Below are positions 1-7,855 of a DNA stretch of 51,592 nt, in pieces (position 1 is the first letter of the stretch; each line of letters begins with the position of its first letter). This DNA is from a virus: IMG/VR virus record IMGVR_UViG_3300031456_000215, positions 1-51,592 of that record. One strand, written 5' to 3'. Under the pieces are notes generated by a model. That model saw only the letters and a list, made by a program, of their open reading frames with translations, was not told where the DNA came from and searched no databases. The position numbers and the translations under genes were made by a program.

Positions 1-507
1 TCATCGCGACCGTGCGAGTTCGGGCCGGAGTGCTGCCAGGGAGGGCGGGAGTAGGCGGAACTGGAAATCTTGGACCGCGAACGCGGCTTCCCGCCCGTTC
101 GGGGCGGCAGCCATGACTTGCCAGGCGATGCGGTCGAGCAGATCAGTTAGGACGAGGCAGGCGTGGACGGCGGCCTCGGTGCCGCTGAGCGCCAAGGGGA
201 CCGAGGCGTGGACGGCTTCGAGGAGCGGGTCCGGCGCGAGCCGCTGGACTCTGACTCCCGTGGCGAGGGCGGCGTACTCACACAGCCAGGAGCGGGAGAC
301 GGCGGCGGTCCCGCGGACCTCGATCTCGGTGCGCCCGATGGCGTCGCTGGTCTTGCGGCTGTAGTCGATGCAGGCGCGCAGGGCCGCCGCGAGAGCGGCC
401 TTGTTCTCACTCTCGCAGCGGTAGCTGTTGGCGTCCACGCCGCGGGCGGCGTCTTCGACGGCTTGGACGAGTGGATCAGTGGAGGCGAGGCGTTGGGGTA
501 TCGGCAT
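1..507 (-). CDS. Hypothetical protein, 168 aa, immediately upstream of integrase if the molecule is circular
   Basis: I do not recognise this protein. It is helix-rich and alanine/leucine-rich, without obvious catalytic motifs, membrane segments or a signal peptide. The ATG at 507 is preceded on the minus strand by an AAGGA-type ribosome site about 9 nt away. Its stop codon occupies the first three bases of the window. If the sequence is circular, the integrase start codon at the other end would follow with no spacer, so the two genes could be translationally coupled. A regulator or partner of integration is therefore possible, but that is inference only. Confidence 0.55.
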   Translation of the reverse strand: MPIPQRLASTDPLVQAVEDAARGVDANSYRCESENKAALAAALRACIDYSRKTSDAIGRTEIEVRGTAAVSRSWLCEYAALATGVRVQRLAPDPLLEAVHASVPLALSGTEAAVHACLVLTDLLDRIAWQVMAAAPNGREAAFAVQDFQFRLLPPSLAALRPELARSR

Positions 508-1091
508 GTAGTGAGTCCTTCAAGGGTCGCTAGCACATCAGTGGGTGGGAACTGTCGGATAGCTGACAGCAGTGTACGACTATCCGTGATGCAATGGACT
601 GTTTCGGTGACGTAGGCGACAGCGGTGGCATCACAGCAATATTCGCTTGAACTTTCACGTATCCCCTGCTTGCGATTGTGGGTGTGCGCTCATTTTGGAC
701 ATTCCGAGGGCCGCTAGTAGCGGTAGCGTGATTGTTGCGCTACATGACTTATGTGGCTCCTGGTGACTATGAGACAACTTGTTGTTGAAGTGTGAGAAGC
801 ATCACGAAAAACATTCACACAGCCCCAGGGGTATCCACAAAGCACATTGATCTTGCTGGCAGCGGGCGCGCCGAACGAAGGTGAATACGGTTTCATCCCT
901 ACGCCATGTTCACGGTAACCAGGGGTGAAGGGGCCGAATTGGACTGCTCGGGGATGCCGCTCATGATCAAATCGTTGTTCACTTGTCAGTAGTCGCCGGG
1001 TTACCCACCCGGTGATGACAGCTTGCGGGGATTACTGCCACGGTGCGCAGCCGCAACGTCCGACTGCTGTGTCCTCTGAGGAGAACGCCCC
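508..1091. other. Intergenic region between divergent genes
   Basis: No convincing gene is seen. This is the divergent control region between the minus-strand gene ending at 1 and the rightward replication operon. It holds short inverted repeats: CTGTC/GACAG near 547-566, GCCGCTA/TAGCGG near 710-722, and CCGGGT/ACCCGG near 997-1013. A TATCCACA near 832 resembles part of a DnaA box. A ribosome site GAGGAG lies just before 1092. No promoter could be assigned with confidence. Confidence 0.4.
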
Positions 1092-1943
1092 ATGACGATC
1101 GTTGATCCCCCGCCCGAAGTTCCCACGGCCGCGGCTTCCGCGCCTGACGGCCACCGCTCATACTCGCAGCTCGCTTCTTATGAGCGCTGCGCCTACGCGT
1201 ACTACCTGACCCGGCTGCGCGACGACATCGAGGAGCGGCCTGACGCCTGGCGTCCCCACGGCAAGGCGCTCCATGCCGCAGCCGAATTCTGGGAGCGTTC
1301 CGGACGCGCCAAGAGCCGCACCGACGTTCAAGAAGAGTTCCTCCGCGTCTACACGATCGAAATCGACGCTGAGATGACGCGCGTCCCGAACCTCGATTTC
1401 TGGGCGTCGTCCGGCGAGCACCGGGCCAAGGACGACATCCCGCGCCGCCGAGCGCTCGGCCTGGAGCAAGCCGGGTCCTATGTCGACTACTACCAGGCCA
1501 ATCCCGACCAGGTGCCATGGACGACGCCCGACGGCGAACCCGCAATCGAGCACCGCCTTGAGGTCGTACTCGGCGGCGTGCTCGTCGTCTCCATTGTCGA
1601 CATGATCCTGTTGCACCCCACGCACGGGATCATCGTGCGCGACAACAAGATCACGCGCCCCCCGCCCGGCGCGCACCAGTTGTGCGTGTACGCCGCCGTC
1701 GTCAACGAGGCGTACGACACCGAGATCAGCCTCGGGGACTACTGGATCGGCGACCGTGGCCGTCCGGGGCGCATCCGCCACCTCGCCGGACGCGGCGGCG
1801 AGCAGTGCACCCCTGAGTATCTCGCGGAACGATTCGCCTGGCTGGACGCCCAGATCACTGCCGGGAATTTCCCCGCGTCGCCGAGCCGTGAGACCTGCCG
1901 GTCCTGCTCGGTGAACTCGTTCTGCTCGTTCCGCGCGGTCTGA
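1092..1943 (+). CDS. RecB/Cas4-like PD-(D/E)XK nuclease with probable Fe-S cluster
   Basis: This 283-residue protein has the build of RecB-family single-domain exonucleases. The N-terminus SYSQLASYERCAYAYYL supplies a tyrosine/serine motif and one cysteine. The central part carries the acidic and lysine motifs of the PD-(D/E)XK fold, with an aspartate in VDMILL and then the DNK segment. The C-terminus CRSCSVNSFC gives three cysteines that, with the N-terminal one, match the 4Fe-4S arrangement of Cas4/AddB-type nucleases. It probably processes DNA ends during phage recombination or replication. The ATG at 1092 follows GAGGAG. It opens the rightward early operon that continues with the antirepressor and helicase. 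Confidence 0.85.
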   Translation: MTIVDPPPEVPTAAASAPDGHRSYSQLASYERCAYAYYLTRLRDDIEERPDAWRPHGKALHAAAEFWERSGRAKSRTDVQEEFLRVYTIEIDAEMTRVPNLDFWASSGEHRAKDDIPRRRALGLEQAGSYVDYYQANPDQVPWTTPDGEPAIEHRLEVVLGGVLVVSIVDMILLHPTHGIIVRDNKITRPPPGAHQLCVYAAVVNEAYDTEISLGDYWIGDRGRPGRIRHLAGRGGEQCTPEYLAERFAWLDAQITAGNFPASPSRETCRSCSVNSFCSFRAV

Positions 1944-2102
1944 GCCTTCCTACAGGCATCCGGCCTGGCTCCCGCGCGGCGCTTCTCCTACCTACCGAGC
2001 TTTGAGCCGTACGGCTCTGTGCACGTTTACAGCGGTCCCGGCACGCCCGCTCCTGCTGACCTCACTAACCGCGGTGGATTCCTGACAAGGAGTTTGTACA
2101 AA

Positions 2103-3023
2103 ATGGATAGAGACCTGACCTTTCCGACCGAGTCTGAACGAGCGTTCAGGCCAGAGGTGTTCGTGCCCTTCGCTGTCGAAGTCGCCGAGCCTGAACCCCA
2201 GCCGGGAGCGGTCGCGGACTTTACCTTCCCGCCGACCGGCACGCACGTCCGCGTCGTCAACGGCGGTGCCGACGACGACGGGCCGTGGTTCGTCGCCACC
2301 GACCTGGCGAAAGCGCTCGGATACCGCGACGCGACAAACCTGGTGCGCGGCCTCGACAGTGACGAAAAGGGTACTCACATTGTGAGTACCCCTGGTGGTG
2401 ACCAGCGAATTCGGGTCATCTCAGTCGCGGGCCTGTACTCGGCGATCCTCGCCAGCCGTGTCCCGGAGGCGAAGGCGTTCAAACGCTGGGTCACACACGA
2501 TGTGCTCCCGGCCGTGCTGCATACCGGCTCGTACGACATCAACGCGCCCGAGGCGCGGACGGCCGAACTCGCCCAGCTCCGCCGGGCGTTCACGATCGTC
2601 CAGTCCGAGAGTGTGGAGTGGGAGGCCGAGGCGTACCGCCTGGAGGAGCGCTGTGACCAGCTCGGGCCCAGGGCGGTCGGGGCCATCAGCGACGAGGACC
2701 GCTACGGCGGCCAGCCGCTGTGGAACGTCCGCGCCTCACTGTCCACCTCGCTCGAAGTCGGGCTCCGAGAGGTGATGGGACGCCTGGTGGACCTGGGCGT
2801 GCTCGTCCGCGAGCGCCCGAACGCCTTCAGCGTCCAGACCGGCTGGCGTGACCTCGTGTTCTGCGTCAAGACCTCCAAGCGCAAGGAGAGTGTCACCCTC
2901 CACTCCGTGGTCGAGATCGGCACACCGATGATCCACCCCGGCCTCCAGGACGCTTTCCTGGAGCGCATCGCCGAGGCCCAGGCCGACCGCCGCCGCCGCC
3001 ACCCGCGCCGGGACGCGGCCTAG
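2103..3023 (+). CDS. BRO-family phage antirepressor
   Basis: The 306-residue product has a BRO N-terminal domain at about residues 35-150. Recognisable pieces are WFVATDLAKALGY, a DEKGT...STPGGDQ block and GLYSAILASRVPEAKAFKRW. The C-terminal half is a less typical DNA-binding or regulatory region. BRO antirepressors counter phage repressors during induction. I chose the ATG at 2103, not the upstream in-frame codon at 2019, because AAGGAG lies about 10 nt before it and homology begins after it. The stop is followed directly by the helicase start. A near-perfect 23-bp palindrome sits inside this coding sequence (2369-2391) and recurs at 29490. Confidence 0.85.
   Translation: MDRDLTFPTESERAFRPEVFVPFAVEVAEPEPQPGAVADFTFPPTGTHVRVVNGGADDDGPWFVATDLAKALGYRDATNLVRGLDSDEKGTHIVSTPGGDQRIRVISVAGLYSAILASRVPEAKAFKRWVTHDVLPAVLHTGSYDINAPEARTAELAQLRRAFTIVQSESVEWEAEAYRLEERCDQLGPRAVGAISDEDRYGGQPLWNVRASLSTSLEVGLREVMGRLVDLGVLVRERPNAFSVQTGWRDLVFCVKTSKRKESVTLHSVVEIGTPMIHPGLQDAFLERIAEAQADRRRRHPRRDAA
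2369..2391. promoter_or_regulatory. 23-bp perfect palindrome inside the antirepressor gene, copy 1
   Basis: The arms GGGTACTCACA and TGTGAGTACCC (11 bp each) flank one central base. The same 23 bp plus four further bases occur in the opposite orientation at 29490-29512, next to a strong promoter. A repressor operator is likely at the second copy. This copy also encodes part of the conserved BRO motif, so its regulatory use here is unproven. Confidence 0.6.
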
Positions 3024-4073
3024 TTGTACTCCCTGCTCACTGCGCGTCGCGCCGGAGCATCTGACGGGGTGCCGCTCCCAACCGTGTTCAACTCCCTGGC
3101 ACGGTTGGGGGCCCGGCATTACCGCGGGCAGCTCTCGCTCTACACAGGCGCGGCAGGCACCGGGAAAAGCGCCCTCGCCCTGGCGACCGCGCTCCGCTCC
3201 GGCGTCTCGGTCCTCTACCTCTCCGCCGACTCCGACCCCCACGTCCAGACCAGTCGGGTCATCTCGATCCTGACCGGATCGACACTGGAGGAGTCGAAGG
3301 AGTGGATGCGGTCCGAGACCTATCCGGAGGCCGTACAAGAAGCCCTCCAGGGCAATCCGTACTTTCGCTGGGACTTCACCCCATCGCCTACTTTGGACAA
3401 TGTTGAAGCGGCTGTGGAGTGTTACTATGAGATATACGGCGAACACCCGCACTTGATCGTGGTCGACAATGTTACGAACGTCCGGGGCAGCTCCCAAGCG
3501 AACGCCGATGACCCGTTCTCAGGGCTCGAATCCCTGATGGACTACCTCTCCTCAATGGCCCGCGAGACGGGCGCGCATGTTCTCGGCCTCCATCATGCGA
3601 CAGCCGGGTACAACGACTCAAACAAGCCCATTCCCCTCTCGGGTGTGAAGGGCCAGATCTCACGGGTTCCCGCGATGATCATCACACTCCACAAAGCCGG
3701 GGAAAGGCTTCTCGGCGCTTCCCTCGTCAAAAACCGGAACGGCCGCGCATCGGCCGATGGCTCGCTCATGGTCGAGCTGGAATGCGATCTCTCCAGGATG
3801 GTGATCAATGACCCCCCCTACGGGTACACGACCGCGAAATGGGCGGTCGGTCAAGCAAATGGGTTACAACTTCGAGGTGCACGTTCTGGAGCGCCTCAAG
3901 GACATCGACCCGGACGCGAAGCGCAACGGCAGTGTCTACGGGTCCAAGGACCGCGGCGATCTCGACGTGCCCGGCCTGGACCTGATCGTCCAGTGCAAGA
4001 ACACCAAGAACCAGGGCGTTCTCAACGTCCTGGATGCCGCGAAGGCCCAAGCGGGCGAAGCGGAACGCTCTGA
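3024..4073 (+). CDS. DnaB-like replicative helicase (RecA-fold ATPase) with an overrunning C-terminus
   Basis: Residues 1-275 read as the RecA-fold domain of a DnaB-type helicase. Walker A is GAAGTGKSA at residues 42-50, followed by a Walker B hydrophobic strand LIVVDN near 145 and a GLHHA segment near 190. The DnaB N-terminal domain is absent, as in many small phage helicases. The start is a TTG touching the previous stop. After the PPYGYTTAKW segment the product becomes arginine/glycine-rich, because the frame stays open for over 200 nt beneath the next gene in the +1 register. A run of seven C precedes this point at 3811-3817. It may be a natural overlap, a +1 frameshift joining the two genes, or a sequence error. 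Confidence 0.8.
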   Translation: MYSLLTARRAGASDGVPLPTVFNSLARLGARHYRGQLSLYTGAAGTGKSALALATALRSGVSVLYLSADSDPHVQTSRVISILTGSTLEESKEWMRSETYPEAVQEALQGNPYFRWDFTPSPTLDNVEAAVECYYEIYGEHPHLIVVDNVTNVRGSSQANADDPFSGLESLMDYLSSMARETGAHVLGLHHATAGYNDSNKPIPLSGVKGQISRVPAMIITLHKAGERLLGASLVKNRNGRASADGSLMVELECDLSRMVINDPPYGYTTAKWAVGQANGLQLRGARSGAPQGHRPGREAQRQCLRVQGPRRSRRARPGPDRPVQEHQEPGRSQRPGCREGPSGRSGTL

Positions 4074-4320
4074 CTGGGCGGTCGTCCACCGCTACCGGCG
4101 CGGCAACGCCTACGGCTCCCACGACCGCAACCCGTGGACGTTCGAAGAGGACTTCGCGCTCGAACTCCTCAACCTGTGGGGATTGTGGAAAGCGGGGGTC
4201 GTGCTGTACCGGGAACCGGAGCACTCGAATGCCGCTACCAGCGATTTACACGGCCCTCTCCTACTACTACCCCGCATGGGAACAACCGCGCACCGTGGCC
4301 GACCGGTGGAATCCGTGTAA
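3859..4320 (+). CDS. PD-(D/E)XK endonuclease, Holliday-junction-resolvase-like
   Basis: The product is 153 residues from the ATG at 3859 (170 from an in-frame ATG at 3808, which has a modest AGGA upstream). It begins GYNFEVHVLERLKD and carries GDLDVPGLDLIVQCKN, the D...QxK signature of the restriction-endonuclease-like fold. WAVVHRY follows, as in phage resolvases. It likely resolves or trims replication intermediates alongside the helicase and primase. It lies in the +1 register to the helicase, overlapping it by 215 bp. Its own last 30 residues overlap the next gene and look unconserved. The start is uncertain. Confidence 0.7.
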   Translation: MGYNFEVHVLERLKDIDPDAKRNGSVYGSKDRGDLDVPGLDLIVQCKNTKNQGVLNVLDAAKAQAGEAERSDWAVVHRYRRGNAYGSHDRNPWTFEEDFALELLNLWGLWKAGVVLYREPEHSNAATSDLHGPLLLLPRMGTTAHRGRPVESV

Positions 4321-4624
4321 ATGCCCGGTCCACGAGGACACGAACCCCAGTGCCTCAGTCCATCCCACGAGAAACGCCTACCGCTGCCATTCGTGCGGCG
4401 TGAGTGGCGACCTCATTTCCCTCATCCGCGAACAGGAAGGAGTCGGATTCAACGATGCTGTCACTAGAGCAGAGGACTTTGCTCCTGGATGCAGCCAGGA
4501 GCTACTCGGAACAGATCGAGGATTCACCGGCCGCCCGATATTTGGCGAAACGCGGCATCACCGACAACAAACTGATCAAACGCCTCGGCCTCGGCTGGGT
4601 CGGCGATCCTTCGGCGAGTCATGA
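4229..4624 (+). CDS. Primase zinc-finger (CHC2-type) protein
   Basis: The N-terminal ~85 residues are a CHC2 zinc-binding domain: CKCPVHEDTNPSASV, then YRCHSCGVSGDLISLI, with the cysteine/histidine spacing of bacterial and phage DnaG zinc fingers that read template sequence. The following GFNDAVTRAEDF helix is typical of the end of this domain. The remaining ~45 residues overlap the Toprim gene by 170 bp in another frame and look like an unconserved tail. Together with the next gene it would form a two-protein primase. The ATG at 4229 lacks a strong ribosome site, so translation may depend on coupling to the nuclease gene. Confidence 0.8.
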   Translation: MPLPAIYTALSYYYPAWEQPRTVADRWNPCKCPVHEDTNPSASVHPTRNAYRCHSCGVSGDLISLIREQEGVGFNDAVTRAEDFAPGCSQELLGTDRGFTGRPIFGETRHHRQQTDQTPRPRLGRRSFGES

Positions 4625-5126
4625 ACGCTATGCGGGAATGCTCTCCATCCCGTACCTGCGGTACGGGTACTCCGGCCCGAACGTCGCCACGATCCGCTTC
4701 CGCTGCATTGTGGACGACTGCGCCCACGAGCACCACGGGAAAATCAACTCGCTGCCGGGCCACGGCTCGCGCCTGTACAACACGCGCGTGCTGTTGGCCC
4801 CGGTCGATGAGGTGGCGATCTGCGAAGGCGAGTTCGACACCATCACCGCGAGCATGTACGGGCTCCACCCGGTGGGCGTCCCCGGCGTCGAAGCCTGGAA
4901 GAAGTACATGGGCTCGGCGTTCGCCGGATACAAGCGGGTGCGCATCTTCGCGCAGCGGGACGACAAGGGCCAGGGCCTCAAGTGGGCCGAAGCCCTGGCT
5001 GCGCAGCTCCCTAACGCCCTCATCCAGCCGTGCCCGCACGGCCACGACGTGAACTCCGCCCACCTCGCCGGACTCGCGCAGGCGTTCCTCAAGGGCCCGA
5101 AAGCGGCGGTGTCGGCCGGTGTCTGA
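4455..5126 (+). CDS. Primase catalytic subunit with Toprim domain
   Basis: This 223-residue protein has an N-terminal helical region (SPAARYLAKRGI) common before Toprim domains. A zinc-ribbon-like segment follows (C..DDCAHEHHGK, NSLPGHGSRLYNT). The Toprim core is VAICEGEFD with its catalytic glutamate, then a RDDKGQG acidic loop. It would synthesise RNA primers when partnered with the separate zinc-finger protein. The start at 4455 follows GGAAGGAG and excludes the out-of-frame upstream extension. The stop overlaps the GTG of the next small gene. Confidence 0.82.
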   Translation: MLSLEQRTLLLDAARSYSEQIEDSPAARYLAKRGITDNKLIKRLGLGWVGDPSASHERYAGMLSIPYLRYGYSGPNVATIRFRCIVDDCAHEHHGKINSLPGHGSRLYNTRVLLAPVDEVAICEGEFDTITASMYGLHPVGVPGVEAWKKYMGSAFAGYKRVRIFAQRDDKGQGLKWAEALAAQLPNALIQPCPHGHDVNSAHLAGLAQAFLKGPKAAVSAGV

Positions 5127-5280
5127 GACCGCAGTCCCGAGCGCCGACGAGCGCGAGTGGATCGAGTACCTGGTCCGCCATTTCGGTCTCGAAGCAGGCC
5201 CCCACCCCGGCGGGTGGGACGAATGCCTGTGCTGCCCGCTCCCCGACGACAACGAGATCGAGACCCCCCATGCCGACTAG
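5119..5280 (+). CDS. Small cysteine-containing protein, 53 aa
   Basis: This short gene starts with GTG overlapping the Toprim stop (start 5119, stop 5126) and ends overlapping the next start at 5270. The product has an acidic amphipathic start (ERE-WIEYLVRHFGLE), a GGWDECLCC motif and an acidic end. The CxCC cluster could bind metal. Compact coupling on both sides and codon bias typical of the region support it being real. Function unknown. Confidence 0.6.
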   Translation: MSETAVPSADEREWIEYLVRHFGLEAGPHPGGWDECLCCPLPDDNEIETPHAD

Positions 5281-5893
5281 CACCCTTCAGCCCCGTGCTG
5301 CCGCCGCTCTCGCCGCCGCCGCGAGCATCACCGACGCCGAGTGGGAACAGCTCCGCCTCCTCACCGACCGGGCCGCGAAAGCCCAGGTGCGGCACCTGCC
5401 GCCCGGCTACGTCGAAGCCGCCGACATCGCCGCTTCAGTGATGCTCGCGTTCACCCAGCGGCCCGTCCACACCCGCGTCCTGCTCGACCGGTACTCCACC
5501 GAGCACCTCCAGGCGATCCTCCACGACGAGGCGCGTCGACGCGTCGGCATGGCCCGCGACGCCTACCGCCGGGCCCACGGCGAAGACGGATACTCCGCGA
5601 TCCGCGTCCGTGACCTGCTCGAATGCGGGGTGCTCCTCGATCCGGCGATCTGGACCGAGGACAACGAGCCGTACATCATGGACGCCGAGCGGGCCGACAT
5701 CGGCCGGGCCTTCGACCATCTGCCGACGATCCACCGCGAACGGCTCGGAGCCGTCTGGGGACCCGAGGCCGGGCCCACCACCCCCCAGCCCTCACCCGCG
5801 CAGATCGCCAACGCCATCAAGCGCCTCACCCAGATTCTCAATTCGGGCACCGACCAGGCCCGACGCGAGGCCGCGACCAAGCTCCGCAGCTAA
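5270..5893 (+). CDS. Putative sigma-like or helix-turn-helix DNA-binding protein, 207 aa
   Basis: The ATG at 5270 overlaps the preceding small gene. The product is mostly helical. The last third has DIGRAFDHLPTIHRERLGAVWG and then a helix pair with PAQIANAIKRLTQIL, reminiscent of a sigma-70 region 4 helix-turn-helix. A transcriptional role, possibly switching to later phage genes, is plausible but not established. No catalytic motif is visible. Equally it could be a structural replication protein. Confidence 0.55.
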   Translation: MPTSTLQPRAAAALAAAASITDAEWEQLRLLTDRAAKAQVRHLPPGYVEAADIAASVMLAFTQRPVHTRVLLDRYSTEHLQAILHDEARRRVGMARDAYRRAHGEDGYSAIRVRDLLECGVLLDPAIWTEDNEPYIMDAERADIGRAFDHLPTIHRERLGAVWGPEAGPTTPQPSPAQIANAIKRLTQILNSGTDQARREAATKLRS

Positions 5894-5916
5894 CCACCAG
5901 CAAAGCCACCCGGACG

Positions 5917-5950
5917 CGTCTGTCCACGTTTCACCAAATCGTCTGTCCAC
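5917..5950 (+). repeat. Two 11-bp direct repeats resembling DnaA boxes
   Basis: CGTCTGTCCAC occurs at 5917-5927 and 5940-5950, in the 92-bp gap before the next gene. The second copy reads CTGTCCACA, one base from the actinomycete DnaA-box form TTGTCCACA. Host DnaA binding or a local operator are both possible. Confidence 0.35.
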
Positions 5951-5985
5951 AGAGCACATACGTGCTCGTCTCCTTGGAGTACCCC

Positions 5986-6534
5986 GTGTCTGATGACCTG
6001 TGGGCCACCGAGCCCGCCACCGCACCCCCGCAGATCCCACCAACACCCGCACCGGTCGCCGCCGCACCGGCCGTGCCCTCGGCGATCATGCGCCTGACCC
6101 TCAAAGAGGACGGCGTCCCGTGGTTGACGATCGAGTCCGACTCCGCCGCCGACCTCAACGCCATCATGGACGACAAGACGGCGATCGGCGGCGTCCTCAA
6201 ACGCGCCAGTGCGATCTCGGCCTACTGGCGCAACCTCGGGGCCCAGAACGCCCACCAGGCGACCGCGACCGCCCTCCCCGCCGCACCCCAGGCCGCGCCG
6301 CAGGTGCAGGCGTCGTATGGAGTGCCGGGCCCGCAGACCGCGCCCGGCGGCGAACGCCGGTTCTGCCCGCACGGCGAGATGCCGTTCAAAGCGGGCGTCT
6401 CCAGGAAGACGGGCAAGCCGTATGCCATGTGGGTGTGCTCGCACCCCAACCAGGCGCAGCAGTGCCGCCCGCAGAACCCCGGCGACCCCGTCCAGCAGGC
6501 CGCCCCGGCGGCCTATGACGCGCCCCCGTTCTAA
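5986..6534 (+). CDS. Hypothetical protein with C-terminal zinc-binding-like motif, 182 aa
   Basis: A GTG start at 5986 sits after TTGGAGT. The N-terminus is rich in proline and alanine. A compact domain follows (residues ~35-85: MRLTLKEDG, WLTIESDSAADLNAIMDD, then an ISAYWRNLGAQ helix), and after a linker comes a CPHGEMPFKAGVS...YAMWVCSHP...CRPQ motif that could bind zinc. It lies between replication genes and an RNA ligase, so nucleic-acid binding is a reasonable guess. I do not recognise a named family. Confidence 0.6.
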   Translation: MSDDLWATEPATAPPQIPPTPAPVAAAPAVPSAIMRLTLKEDGVPWLTIESDSAADLNAIMDDKTAIGGVLKRASAISAYWRNLGAQNAHQATATALPAAPQAAPQVQASYGVPGPQTAPGGERRFCPHGEMPFKAGVSRKTGKPYAMWVCSHPNQAQQCRPQNPGDPVQQAAPAAYDAPPF

Positions 6535-6559
6535 CCCCGCCCTCGAAAGGAGCATCTCC

Positions 6560-7246
6560 ATGACCATGTCCGTTCTCAACCCGCCGCGCCAACAGCTCCC
6601 GATCGTCCGCGCCGCACACGCCAAGTGGCCGAAGACCCCAAGGCTTTCCGCGGCCTGGCTCATCACGGAGAAAATCGACGGCACCAACTCGTGCCTGGCG
6701 ATCTCCCGCCTGGACAAGGGCGGTCACGAACTCTCCGCCGCCGACCTCGATTTCCCCTCTCCCACAGGCGTCCGCGTGGTCTTCACCCCGGACGGGGTCT
6801 ACGCCCTGCGCGCTGCCTCCCGTAACCGGTGGATCACGCCCGACCCCAAGAGCGACAATTTCGGGTTCGCCGCCTGGGTCCATGCCAACGCCGAAGCCCT
6901 TGCGGGCCTTGGTGAGGGCCGCCATTACGGGGAGTGGTACGGCCAGGGCATCCAACGCACGTACGGCCTGGCAGAGCGCCGCTGGGCGCTGTTCGCCGAA
7001 CGGTGGCGATTCAACCTGCCCCAGGATCTGGCCGGGATCGGTGTGGAGGTCGTTCCGCAGATCGCCACCGCCGCAGGCCAAGAGCTGAACGAGCGTGTGG
7101 TGTGGGCGCTCGAACAACTCGACCAGCACGGCTCGCACGCCGTGCCCGGCAAGAGGGCTGAGGGCGTCGTCGTCACCCACCTCCAGGACCCCACCAAGAA
7201 GTTCAAGGCTCTCGGAGACGAGGTCGTCTGGATGGAAGTCCAGTGA
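6560..7246 (+). CDS. RNA ligase family protein
   Basis: The product (228 aa) shows the covalent nucleotidyltransferase motifs. Motif I is EKIDGTNS with the adenylated lysine at about residue 38, an intermediate glutamate lies in HYGEWYGQG, motif IV is AEGVVV, and motif V is KKFKAL near the C-terminus. These define a minimal Rnl2-like ligase core that joins RNA ends using ATP. Phage RNA ligases repair tRNAs or other RNAs cut by host defences; that role here is inference. The ATG at 6560 follows GAAAGGAG. Confidence 0.85.
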   Translation: MTMSVLNPPRQQLPIVRAAHAKWPKTPRLSAAWLITEKIDGTNSCLAISRLDKGGHELSAADLDFPSPTGVRVVFTPDGVYALRAASRNRWITPDPKSDNFGFAAWVHANAEALAGLGEGRHYGEWYGQGIQRTYGLAERRWALFAERWRFNLPQDLAGIGVEVVPQIATAAGQELNERVVWALEQLDQHGSHAVPGKRAEGVVVTHLQDPTKKFKALGDEVVWMEVQ

Positions 7247-7290
7247 CCCCGAACCGCCACAACGAAACCAACCACGAGAAGGAGCACCCC

Positions 7291-7560
7291 GTGAACGAGA
7301 CCGCATACAGCTACCCCGATGACGAGTTCCGGCCCTGGAACTACCTCACCGAGGCGCGAGGCCGGATCGAGCGCGACATGCGCCACGACGCCATCAAGAA
7401 GACCCTCACTGAACTCGTGGAGGTGTGGGGCTTCATGATCGACGCCTCAACCGAGGTCCAGACCGCCGCCCGCGCCGCGGGCTACAGCAACGACGGCGCG
7501 GAGGAGATCGCCTTGGGCTTTGTCCTCAAGGTCACCGCCGGGGCCACCTCGGGTGCCTGA
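7291..7560 (+). CDS. Hypothetical protein, 89 aa
   Basis: GTG at 7291 follows AGAAGGAG. An in-frame GTG overlapping the ligase stop at 7243 is possible but less well placed. The product is acidic and helical (EARGRIERDMRHDAIKKTL, then ELVEVWGFMIDAST), with no known motif. The stop overlaps the GTG of the next gene, so the pair is coupled. Confidence 0.6.
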   Translation: MNETAYSYPDDEFRPWNYLTEARGRIERDMRHDAIKKTLTELVEVWGFMIDASTEVQTAARAAGYSNDGAEEIALGFVLKVTAGATSGA

Positions 7561-7801
7561 CGGAAAGCCTCCGGCCACAACCCAGGTCGTGACCGTGACC
7601 CTCATCAAGGGCCCGAAGCTCGTCTTCCGTAACCCGGCCGCGTACGGCCTCTCCGGGAGCGTCCTGGAGATCTGGGCGAACGAGACCGAACACGATTTCC
7701 CGCTCACGTCGGTCCTGTATTGGCGGGTCGACTACGAGCCCGACCCCCGCTCGGTTGAAGCGGTCCGGTTCCTTCCAGTCCGCGAATTCGCAGCCGCATA
7801 A
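7553..7801 (+). CDS. Hypothetical protein, 82 aa
   Basis: It starts with a GTG overlapping the previous stop. The product is predicted to be mainly beta-structured (VTVTLIKGPKLVFRNP, then SVLYWRVDYEP). It is the last gene of the early rightward run and is followed by a strong hairpin. No family recognised. Confidence 0.6.
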   Translation: MPDGKPPATTQVVTVTLIKGPKLVFRNPAAYGLSGSVLEIWANETEHDFPLTSVLYWRVDYEPDPRSVEAVRFLPVREFAAA

Positions 7802-7819
7802 CCGAACCCTGGAAACGAC

Positions 7820-7847
7820 GAAGGCCCCCGCCGCGGCGGGGGCCTTC
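7820..7847. terminator. Bidirectional terminator hairpin
   Basis: GAAGGCCCCCGCC pairs with GGCGGGGGCCTTC around a short GC loop, between two convergent genes. Confidence 0.85.
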
Positions 7848-7855
7848 TGCATGTC

